Shown here: piece after piece, positions 54,419 through 61,889 of the stretch | Position numbering within the stretch: position 1 is the first letter of the stretch | How the letters are laid out: every line of letters starts with the position of its first letter | The notes under the pieces: model-generated | Seen by the model: only the letters and a program-made list of their open reading frames with translations | What the model was told of the DNA's origin: nothing | The model's database searches: none | Assembly (NCBI RefSeq): GCF_029227915.1 | Contig: NC_079877.1 | Location: 18,710,851-18,774,850, forward strand | Source of the DNA: Hydractinia symbiolongicarpus | Taxonomy: Eukaryota; Cnidaria; Hydrozoa; Anthoathecata; Hydractiniidae | DNA length: 64,000 nt | Direction of reading: 5' to 3' | Program-made: the position numbers and the translations under genes

Positions 54419-55295
54419 TTATTGTAACCAGAAACCCCCGACTTGATTTTTTAGATTCATGTCACTAGGTAACATATAAATGCCTTGTCCAACTGAATAA
54501 TCAACTTTGCTTGAAGCGTAATTTAAAGTATCCTGATAACATTTAATGTCCTCTTGAATATCAATTCTGCGGTTAACAATGTCTTCAAAGTTGTTCATAA
54601 AAACTCTTTGAGCTGTCAAAGCGCTTGAATTATTACCTAAGATAGAAGAACGAGCTGAGGCTTGCGAACTAAGAACAAGATAAGCATATGCTTTAACACT
54701 GTCTGAAATTTTTACAAGACCTGTTTTTGTAAAGCCATTAGGTTTTTCTATAATCCATTGTGTCATGGAGTCGTCCGTGAAATAACTTAGACCTGGTGTT
54801 GGATTGGCCTCTGTATTTCATAGAATCAGAATCAACACCATATTCACTACAGATTTTTAGAAATTTTTCTTTTGAATAAGGATTGTCATATTGATTAAAA
54901 CTATCTTCAAAAGGCAGAGGTTTCTGCAAGCGCTTAATGATTCGTCTAATGTGATAATAGACGTGAAAACGATATACTGATCTAATCATAGGAGTAGAGC
55001 AACCTTCTTTCAGGTGTTCAGAACTGACTCCACAAGCACTTGAAGCACACCAAGTGACAAAATTGAGTTGGGTTTGCCATAATTTAAATGGTTGTTCCTG
55101 CCAAATTTTCATGCGTTGTTTGTTTTCATCCATTTCGTAATTAGTAAAAATATTGGGAAAGCTTGCAGGAAAAGAACCATTTTTAGAGACAATAATTGTT
55201 TGTTTGTATAAATCTTTCCCATCCAATATCTGAAGGTCTTGTCCCCCATTTGGCTTATAAAGCGCATTAGGATCATATTTAAAAATGTTCCCCAT
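54419..55295 (-). pseudogene. Conserved element 2 protein, unknown function, one frameshift
   Basis: The ATG at 55295 opens MGNIFKYDPNALYKPNGG. Conserved-looking words include LNFVTWCASSACGVSSEHL, SVYRFHVYYHIRRI and GVDSDSMKYRG. The frame shifts near 54775 and continues with MTQWIIEKPNGFTK, LSSQASARSSILGNNSSALT and SKVDYSVGQGIYMLPSD to the stop at 54419-54421, about 290 residues in total. I associate this protein with cnidarian and mollusc adintovirus-like elements, where it is uncharacterised. It diverges from the penton candidate with a 40-bp gap, which probably holds a shared promoter. Confidence 0.55.
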
Positions 55296-55335
55296 TATTA
55301 TTTTAAATATTATCTTTTATTCTCTAATACAAGAA

Positions 55336-55872
55336 ATGTATATCACAGCAAATGTCGTAAGGGGTGAGAAGACCATATATCTATCTTACCCCATTCAAAA
55401 TATGGATGGCTCAAAAAAAATTGCATTGCTTGAGATGTTTGCAGACAATGTTACCTATCAAATTACGGCTCCCCTAAAAGTGACTCTATCTGCCGGAGAT
55501 GGAAAAGCCGAAAAGTTGCTACCACAAAGAAAATACACTAGCAGAGAATTGAAGGCATTTTTAGCAGGCAATGTAGAACTTACCTTATTAGACAAAGACC
55601 CTCGAATAATCAAGACCAATACATTAGCTGAAATAACCAAAATTAATTTGCATCTCTCTGAACTCGACAACACTCAAAATCTTGAGAATGGAAAGCTAAG
55701 TGATATTTTACTAACCTTTCCCATCACTAAATATGTTGAGCCTTAAAAAAACCCTTGGTACAAAAAATTAAAAAATGGTGTATTTCAGTCTCTCATGTTG
55801 AAAATCACAGATCAGCATAGCAATTTGCTAAAAGAAGACCTGGGAACAACCATTGTTTTGCACATTCGCTAA
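55336..55872 (+). pseudogene. Penton/minor capsid candidate of element 2, one in-frame stop
   Basis: From ATG 55336 (MYITANVVRGEKTIYLSYP) the frame runs to TAA 55744-55746. It then continues in the same frame through KKLKNGVFQSLMLKITDQ to DLGTTIVLHIR and TAA at 55870-55872, about 178 codons with one internal stop. The alternating hydrophobic pattern and the position directly before the major capsid gene fit a single jelly-roll minor capsid (penton) protein. That assignment is inferential. Confidence 0.5.
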
Positions 55873-55926
55873 CCAAAATAAAAGTAAAATAAAGTAATAA
55901 TAAATTATTTATCCCCATTAAAAAAC

Positions 55927-57197
55927 ATGGAATATGGAAAAAGGTTAAATCCTGAACGTTCACTTAGAACTGCTCGTGGTGTAAAAGGCTCTCGTCAAAA
56001 AGTAATTGTCACACACAATCCAAGTGAGATTGATCAAAATCAGTTATTGTTGGTTAGGTTTCCCAATTTGGGTAGTGATGACGTTATTATCCCAGGGACG
56101 GCGAAACTAAGTTTTGACATTGAACTCGAGTCAAAAGCAGACACAAAAAGAACATTGGTCAGTAACATTGGAAGAGTGATTGTTAAAAAATTGGCTGTTA
56201 AGTTTGAGGGTAACGAGATTTTGAGCATTGTTGACTTTGACATTTTTGGGTGCTACAGAGATTTATGGCTAACCAAGTCTGAAAAAAGAAATGCAATAAG
56301 ACAGGGTATCATCTTCAATGAGGGGTGTACAGAAAACTGTATGAAATTGAAGATGATGCATACAAAAACAAGTTTGTCATTCCGCTCGATTTTGAAATGT
56401 TAGATAGCACGATCCCATATTATCAAGCCGGATTAGGGAATAGGTTATGTTATGAGATCACATTTAATAATTATGATAAGGTTATATTATCAACTCCAGC
56501 CAAACCTTCGGGAGCTTCAGCAGCACCAGCACCGGACGCTAAATATAAAATCCCTAATATATCTTTGGAATATGAGATTGTGACACAAGCCACTTTGGTC
56601 AGAAACACTGCATTTGAATACCAAAACATGGCTTTACCATACAATAGAATTTTGAGACACAGGCAAATTATAGTAAACAAGTCAGACACAACGTGGAATT
56701 GGTCATTCAATACCCCTTGTAAATCTTTGAAGGGTATCTTGGTTTTGTTTGAAGACGAACAAGCCTACAAATGAGATACCGGTAAATTCTACAATCCGAA
56801 AATAAAAAAGGTATCTGTCATCGTTGAGGGCAAGCCTAACCAACTTTTTGCTCAAGGGATGCAGCCGTTTAAACATTATCAAGAGATTTGCAAGTATTTT
56901 TCTGAAGGAAAACCAAAAGATAACAATGCCAACGAAATCCAAAAACATTTGCAATTACACAATATAAAAGTCTCTGATTACTTGACAGACAAATATGCTC
57001 TGTGGTTAGATTTCAGAACAATTGACGAGAATGCTTTGCATGGGACTGGTCAACAGATTGAAAATGCAAGTGAAGGCATCACTTTACAAATTGAAAAGAC
57101 CGCTGAAACTGAAGGCCCCTTAAACGCTTATATATATTTAATCATGGATGCTCAATTAAACATTCAAAACGGTGAATTTATGTCTGTCTTGTATTAG
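55927..57197 (+). pseudogene. Major capsid (hexon-like) protein of element 2, two lesions
   Basis: ATG 55927 starts MEYGKRLNPERSLRTARGVK. The N-terminal part has VIIPGTAKLSFDIELES and IVDFDIFGCYRDLWL. A single-base loss in a G run near 56327 shifts the frame, and the C-terminal part resumes with IPYYQAGLGNRLCYEITF, ALPYNRILR and TPCKSLKGILVLF. An in-frame TGA follows at 56772-56774. The reading then continues through LTDKYALWLDFRT and LIMDAQLNIQNGEF to TAG 57195-57197. The undamaged length would be about 423 residues. It matches the element 1 copy throughout. The packaging ATPase follows 4 bp after the stop. Confidence 0.78.
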
Positions 57198-57201
57198 TAA
57201 A

Positions 57202-57819
57202 ATGGCGGAACAAAGTAACACCCTTTACATGAAAGAGCCTCACACCGCATTATTCGTTGGTCCTACAGGCTGTGGAAAATCTAAACGTGTTGTAAAATTA
57301 TTAGAAAATGAATACTTTGATCACTTTGATTTCATCGTGATTATATGTCCAACATTAAGATGGAATCAAACATACAGAGAACAAAAATGGTTTTGGACTG
57401 ACAGCTATGTGATTTTAATTGAGCCGGAAGGATCTTTGTATGAATGGATTAGGAAAATGGACTTTTTCTGTGCTGGATACAAAACTTTGTTTTTGATTGA
57501 CGATATCATCGCTGATGAAAAATTGGACAAAAAGAGACAGCCTTTGCTTGAACTAGCAATCTCGGGTCGTCATCGAAATCATTCGGTATGGTTACTTACA
57601 CAATCATACACCGCTATACCTAAAAATTTACGACGGCAAGCTAAAATGTTATATGTGTGGTATCCAAAAGACAGACAAGATCTCTCAACGATTCATGAAG
57701 AGAATGATGTCATTGAATCACGATCAGAGATCCAGACTGTTAAGGAAAGGTTAAAAGCTGGTAAACACGCGTGCCTAGTCATGAGAAAGGAACACCCAAG
57801 AAAGTATGTCATTCGTTGA
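57202..57819 (+). CDS. Packaging ATPase of element 2 (A32/FtsK-HerA type), intact
   Basis: ATG 57202 opens an uninterrupted frame of 205 residues. It has a Walker A motif G-P-T-G-C-G-K-S (residues about 20-27), a Walker B motif LFLIDDIIA near residue 100, and a conserved sensor-like stretch ISGRHRNHSVWLLTQSY about 28 residues later. This is the usual length for polinton and adintovirus ATPases. It couples ATP hydrolysis to packing DNA into the capsid. It is one of the few undamaged genes of the element, and it gives the reference for the deletions in the element 1 copy. Confidence 0.9.
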   Translation: MAEQSNTLYMKEPHTALFVGPTGCGKSKRVVKLLENEYFDHFDFIVIICPTLRWNQTYREQKWFWTDSYVILIEPEGSLYEWIRKMDFFCAGYKTLFLIDDIIADEKLDKKRQPLLELAISGRHRNHSVWLLTQSYTAIPKNLRRQAKMLYVWYPKDRQDLSTIHEENDVIESRSEIQTVKERLKAGKHACLVMRKEHPRKYVIR

Positions 57820-57839
57820 GCAGGTTGAAGCTATTTGTT

Positions 57840-58187
57840 TTCAAGTTTATCTAAAGACAGAATCGATAAGGAAAGAAAACGTCATGATTTGGCCATAGAA
57901 AAATTACAAAAAGCACAAATTGAATGGCAACAAAAAAGACAAGAGAGAATAGACTTTATCAATAAGCAGCTCAGGCTTAAAAAAAGGCTGATTCAAAATT
58001 TATAGAGCTAAACGATGCAATGCGCGAATACAATAGGGTATTTGGTAAACATCTTGAACCTTTACCACGGGAGCCTGTATTGAGCGACATTTATACACCG
58101 AGTCATGATCATCATGAAAGGGAATTGGCTTTTATTACTTTGAGTATGCTTGGAATTGGTGGAATTGTGTGGTATTTTAAAAGATAA
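57840..58187 (+). pseudogene. Basic coiled protein with C-terminal membrane helix, broken
   Basis: The frame around YLFSSLSKDRIDKERKRHD lacks a start codon, because a TGA lies just upstream. It shifts in an A run near 57983 and ends with PSHDHHERELAFITLSMLG and TAA 58185-58187. It is the counterpart of the intact 129-residue protein at 28259-28648 of element 1, with the N-terminal hydrophobic segment lost. It follows the ATPase here but the capsid gene in element 1. Confidence 0.65.
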
Positions 58188-58204
58188 AGAGGGGGAGCAA
58201 AAAT

Positions 58205-58229
58205 TATGTTACATGTATCATGTAACATA
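58205..58229. terminator. Palindrome between convergent genes of element 2
   Basis: tatgttacatg and catgtaacata are perfect 11-bp arms around tat. The palindrome lies midway in the 53-bp gap between two genes that read towards each other, as in element 1 at 27137-27199. Confidence 0.65.
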
Positions 58230-58240
58230 TTTATCTACAT

Positions 58241-59499
58241 TTACCTTCTCGTTACTAAATATGTATAGAGCAACCCTACAATCAAAGCCCACAGGTTTTG
58301 ACTCAACCAACCTACCACTTCTTTCCCTCTGTTGAGTAGCCATGAGACCATTGAACCTATTATTCCGGGTAAAGCCTCTGCTGCTTTACCTGCCAGCCTT
58401 CCCAAGAGAGACCCCAACGCCTTCAACTTGTTTTTTATCCATTGCTTTGCACCGTCCTTTTTATCATCACCTTTGTCAGGATTTTATGAGTGACTTGTCG
58501 ACCCCTCACCTCCTGGTAACAAAGCTTCCACAAGTACACCAATAGCCATGCCAAAGGCTGTCCGAAGGCTAACGATTGTGATACCTTGTTCAAGGAATAG
58601 TGTTTGTATCTTTTCACCCAATGTGGTATCTTTGTTGAGGACTTTAGCAATGGTTTCTCTTACGCTTGTAACTTGACTGTTTAATATACCCTTGAGAAGA
58701 TCGATACTCTCTTGTTGAGATTTCAACTCATCTTGCAAACCTTTCAACTTTTCTTTGACTTCATTTTGTTGTTCCTCAGTCATATTTGGTGTGTTTTCCA
58801 TTTGTTCCAACTTGTTTTTTTTCTCTATCAATATGCTGTTCTAGCTGAATCTTTTTTGCGACTTCATCCTGAAAATTTCCTCGTATGTTTTTCAATGCTT
58901 TATCCAATCCTAACAATTCACGCACAGGATATTTAAATAGATCATCAGTCTGAGTTGTTTCATGATCGATTGATGATTGGCGAACCAGATCTTCTGTACT
59001 ATTACTTATGTTTTCAATAATTGTATCCAGCTCAATGTCAGTTGCATTTGTTATTCTAGACGATAAAGGTAGTTCTTCTTGTATTTTGTTTAGCTTAGCT
59101 GCTTGTCGTGCAGATAACTTATTCTTAGGTATATCAAACCCTAAATTACGCAGCCTTCTCTTGCCTAATATTTCTGCTATAGTATCAGTAGCCCTTAGTC
59201 TTCCATTGTTTGTCAATGGTTTGCTACTGTCTTTGTAGTATAATTCACAATCTCTAATTTCAAACAGGTCGATATATAACACCTCAGGTTTTGGCTGGAA
59301 TCTTTCAGATAATCTATTCAACTATTTCCTGCAAAACTCTAGTATTTTGACTGAGACCTCCAAATGATGTTTCTTTTTCACCTGATGTATGTATTTGTAC
59401 ACCCGTACGGTCTCCAGTGGGTATGAGAGGAAACTTCTCATCTGTTGTCTCATCAGGTTTTCCGTGTTCTCCAAAAGGGTCAATGTCAATATCTGTCAT
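58241..59499 (-). pseudogene. Coiled-coil protein with amphipathic C-terminus, three frameshifts
   Basis: ATG 59499 starts MTDIDIDPFGEHGKPDE. Frameshifts lie near 59315, in an A run near 58820, and near 58480. The order is an acidic N-terminus, a conserved region (KPEVLYIDLFEIRDCELYY, NTEDL-like acidic stretch), coiled coil (EEQQNEVKEKLKGLQDELK), then FLEQGITIVSLRTAFGMAIG and a hydrophobic or amphipathic end (LAGKAAEALPGIIGSMVSWL). The last part looks membrane-active, and I recall it as strongly conserved in cnidarian and mollusc elements. A role in membrane penetration or as an internal capsid protein is an inference. The frame at 30017 in element 1 appears to be its truncated relative. Confidence 0.6.
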
Positions 59500-59503
59500 T
59501 TTA

Positions 59504-59515
59504 TTTATTTAGCTC
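59504..59515 (-). promoter_or_regulatory. Shared 12-bp upstream motif GAGCTAAATAAA
   Basis: The motif lies 5 bp upstream of the ATG at 59499, read on the minus strand. The identical 12-mer occurs at 61387-61398, 19 bp upstream of the integrase ATG on the same strand. Two identical copies next to two starts suggest a promoter element of one gene class. Confidence 0.4.
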
Positions 59516-59909
59516 TGGTATTGGTTCAATAGCAACAGGCGCTACTCTTATTGGAATTCCCATTTCTGTTGGATTAGGTGGCGTAGCCTTAGCCGGCTCT
59601 ATTTCCACTGGCATTATCACAGCGTTGATTAAAAAATACCAAAAGAAACTCGACAAAGCCATGAAATTATATGATGTTGTAACATCTGCGATTGCTGTGT
59701 TTGAAACCAGTATCTCACAAGCATTGAATGACGGAAAGATTACCTACAAAGAATTTCAGGTTTTAGGCGGTGTATAATATAAAGCTTTGGAAAATATGAC
59801 CTCAACAGATAGAAAGATGGAGAGTGAAACACGCAATCAGTTTGAGAAAAGTTTGATGGCAGAACTTCAAAATCTAAAAAAGACGTTAAATCCAGAACAA
59901 AGTTCGTAA
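59515..59909 (+). pseudogene. Gly-rich hydrophobic protein of element 2, one in-frame stop
   Basis: The frame contains a long Gly/Ala/Ile-rich hydrophobic stretch (GATLIGIPISVGLGGVALAG), a basic-helical segment (KKYQKKLDKAMKLYDVV) and SQALNDGKITYKEFQVLGGV. A TAA at 59774-59776 interrupts it, and the same frame continues to TAA 59907-59909. No ATG lies at its head, so the start is lost or upstream in another frame. It resembles a membrane-active protein I know from cnidarian adintovirus-like elements; the function is unknown. Confidence 0.45.
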
Positions 59910-59965
59910 TGTGTGCTTGTATACCATTCATATATTTCATGTGCTCGTCAATTTGAAAAATTAAT

Positions 59966-59998
59966 AATTGAAAATGGTATAAAGAGATATAATCGTAA
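59966..59998 (+). promoter_or_regulatory. TATA-containing 33-bp block, copy 1
   Basis: aattgaaaatggtataaaga and the following 13 bp (ending taatcgtaa-like) match 61842-61874 at 30 of 33 positions. TATAAAG lies 40 bp before the ATG at 60018. The conservation only around the start and the TATA box suggest a shared promoter. Confidence 0.6.
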
Positions 59999-60017
59999 AT
60001 ATATAGACAAAAAAACA

Positions 60018-60206
60018 ATGGAATTTCCAACAGTTGAAACATTTGAACAAAACATGGAACAATTTGTTCCAATCATAAAGTGGAGAGAGCTACCTGAAAA
60101 CGTGATTTACCTTGTTAAATCTGTGGGTGGGATAGACACACCTGCGTCTAAAGTTGGTTCTGGAACAGCTATGTATGCAGAGGTCCAAGACTTTGCGTTG
60201 AATTAA
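60018..60206 (+). CDS. Small element 2 protein, possibly frameshifted at its end
   Basis: ATG 60018 starts MEFPTVETFEQNMEQF. The 62-residue frame includes WRELPENVIYLVKSVGGID, resembling a short protein I associate with cnidarian elements of this type. After TAA 60204-60206 another frame stays open with GSREAFVRSKGLKQSQKN up to about 60400, so the original gene may have been longer. The function is unknown. Confidence 0.45.
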   Translation: MEFPTVETFEQNMEQFVPIIKWRELPENVIYLVKSVGGIDTPASKVGSGTAMYAEVQDFALN

Positions 60207-60384
60207 AGGATTATGGTTGGGGCTCTAGGGAAGCCTTTGTCAGATCAAAAGGTCTCAAGCAATCTCAAAAGAATCATGAAAGGCAGTTAATTATGACATT
60301 ATGTGGCGCTAAACCCTGCAAGACAAAATCACAATCATCTTTACTAGAAACAAGTAAAGATACTTTTTATGTATCGCCCCTTTT

Positions 60385-61367
60385 TCACCAACCTTGCACA
60401 TAATCAGGAGGTAATTCTGTATCTTCAGGTATTAACATCAATTCTTCTTTTACAAAAGCTTGTCTAGGTCCGTCTTGAACATAGTACATTACACGGTTAC
60501 CAGGTTGCGCTATTACCTCACGCAATCGATATGAATTTTTTGACCATATTCTATCGGTTGCTCGTCTCCGCCCATCATCATGCTCTTCACCCGGTTGCAA
60601 TAGATATCTATAAAGCCCATCTTGAGGTAATTTTATTTCAGGTGGATAATTCTCTCGTTTAGCAAGAGGCACCTCTTTCATTTTAATAGCATCTTTTGGT
60701 TTCATACCAATCATCTGCGTCTTTGTATCGTTTAACCTATCAATCAGTTTATACAAATGCTTAACCCATGTAGATGATACCTTTTCCGAATCATTCAGTT
60801 CTTGAGCATCTTGTATTTTGAATAAATTTTCAGCAAGTATCTTGTTCAACGCCTCAACAAAAGCTGTGTGGGTATGCTTATATTTTGTTGTCGCTCTTTT
60901 AATTTCAACATTATGCTTCTCCAACAATTTTGTCACATCTGCTTTGAATTCTGAACTGTTATCACATTGGAAAGTTTTCGGATAAGTTAATGACCCAACC
61001 TTGTAGATGTCTTCAATCAAAGCGGCAACTTCTTTGGCTTTCTTAGTCTTCAAAGGTCGGGCTACTTTGTATCTGGAAGCAACATTGATTCCAGACAAAA
61101 TGTACTTATATTTATTACCATACAGTATGTCACCGGGCATGTACAATAAATCGAATTGATGTAAATCATTAGGAGTAGTAACTTCATAATGTGGTCTTTC
61201 AACATGTTTTGGAGCAGGTAAATGTACTTGCCAAAATGCTTGTTTTGATAGCACTTCTTAATTTCCTTTGGCTTGAAGCCAAATCCTCTTAAATTTTGAA
61301 CAGCCTTTTGTCCTTTCAATAAATTTTGAGACTGATAATAAATCTCTTGAAGTTTAGAGTTTGACAT
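60385..61367 (-). pseudogene. Retroviral-type integrase of element 2, one frameshift
   Basis: ATG 61367 (MSNSKLQEIYYQSQNLLKG) starts the N-terminal part. A one-base shift near 61255 leads into the core frame, which runs to 60385. Catalytic residues are kept: Asp in FDLLYMP, Asp in QCDNSSEF and Glu in VEALNKIL. A noncatalytic position is GINVASRY here against GIDVASRY in element 1. The C-terminal tail matches element 1 (PGEEHDDGRRRATDR, FVKEELMLIPEDTELPP). The total is about 325 residues. Confidence 0.85.
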
Positions 61368-61386
61368 GTTTTATTTATGAACATCG

Positions 61387-61398
61387 TTTATTTAGCTC
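61387..61398 (-). promoter_or_regulatory. Shared 12-bp upstream motif GAGCTAAATAAA (integrase copy)
   Basis: It is identical to the motif at 59504-59515 and lies 19 bp upstream of the integrase ATG on the same strand. Confidence 0.4.
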
Positions 61399-61467
61399 AT
61401 TTTGTTATGATGTAGCATGACAAAAAGTGCCTTAAAACTTTTTAATGATTACATATAAGGAATAAAG

Positions 61468-61767
61468 ATGACTGACAAAACAGAATTACATTACGATACT
61501 CCCGTATCAGATTACAAATCAATGAACGTCAAAACGTTAAGAAAATTATGTGCATCACGAAAAATAAAATATGCTTCTCAAATGAACAAAACTAAATTGC
61601 TCGAGGTACTTGAAAAGAATGATAAGGATCCATCTTATACTGTTGATCCTGATACTAAACAAGCATGTAATAGATACTATTCGAACTGGATTCAAAACAA
61701 CAGAGAAAGATATCTCAGCTACCAAAAACGCTATAATGACAAGAGGAAGAGGGTTTTCAAAAAATAA
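61468..61767 (+). CDS. SAP-like small DNA-binding protein
   Basis: ATG 61468 opens an intact frame of 99 residues. Residues about 15-47 (MNVKTLRKLCASRKIKYASQ, TKLLEVLEK) have the helix-turn-helix-like pattern of a SAP or Rho-N domain, which binds DNA. The C-terminal part is very basic and aromatic (RYYSNWIQNNRERYLSYQKR). It diverges from the integrase with a 100-bp gap and precedes the polymerase, whose N-terminus also carries a SAP-like segment. A DNA-binding role in replication or packaging is plausible. Confidence 0.6.
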   Translation: MTDKTELHYDTPVSDYKSMNVKTLRKLCASRKIKYASQMNKTKLLEVLEKNDKDPSYTVDPDTKQACNRYYSNWIQNNRERYLSYQKRYNDKRKRVFKK

Positions 61768-61841
61768 ATTGACCTCGCTTTTTGTTACTTAAATACGAGT
61801 AACAAAATAGAACACAAAGGTTACGAGTCTTTTTGGTTGAA

Positions 61842-61874
61842 AATTGAAAATGATATAAAGAGAGTTAATCGTAA
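61842..61874 (+). promoter_or_regulatory. TATA-containing 33-bp block, copy 2 (before the polymerase)
   Basis: aattgaaaatgatataaaga and the following 13 bp match 59966-59998 at 30 of 33 positions. TATAAAG lies 36 bp before the ATG at 61890. Confidence 0.6.
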
Positions 61875-61889
61875 TAACATATCACCAAC

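Noticed and set aside
54500-55250. Element 2 as a retrovirus because of its integrase
   Set aside because: No reverse transcriptase, gag or LTR is present; the integrase sits with a type B DNA polymerase and DNA-virus capsid genes.
61050-61100. Asn for Asp (GINVASR) in the element 2 integrase as loss of a catalytic residue
   Set aside because: Aligning the core places the first catalytic Asp in FDLLYMP, which is kept; the changed position is not part of the triad.
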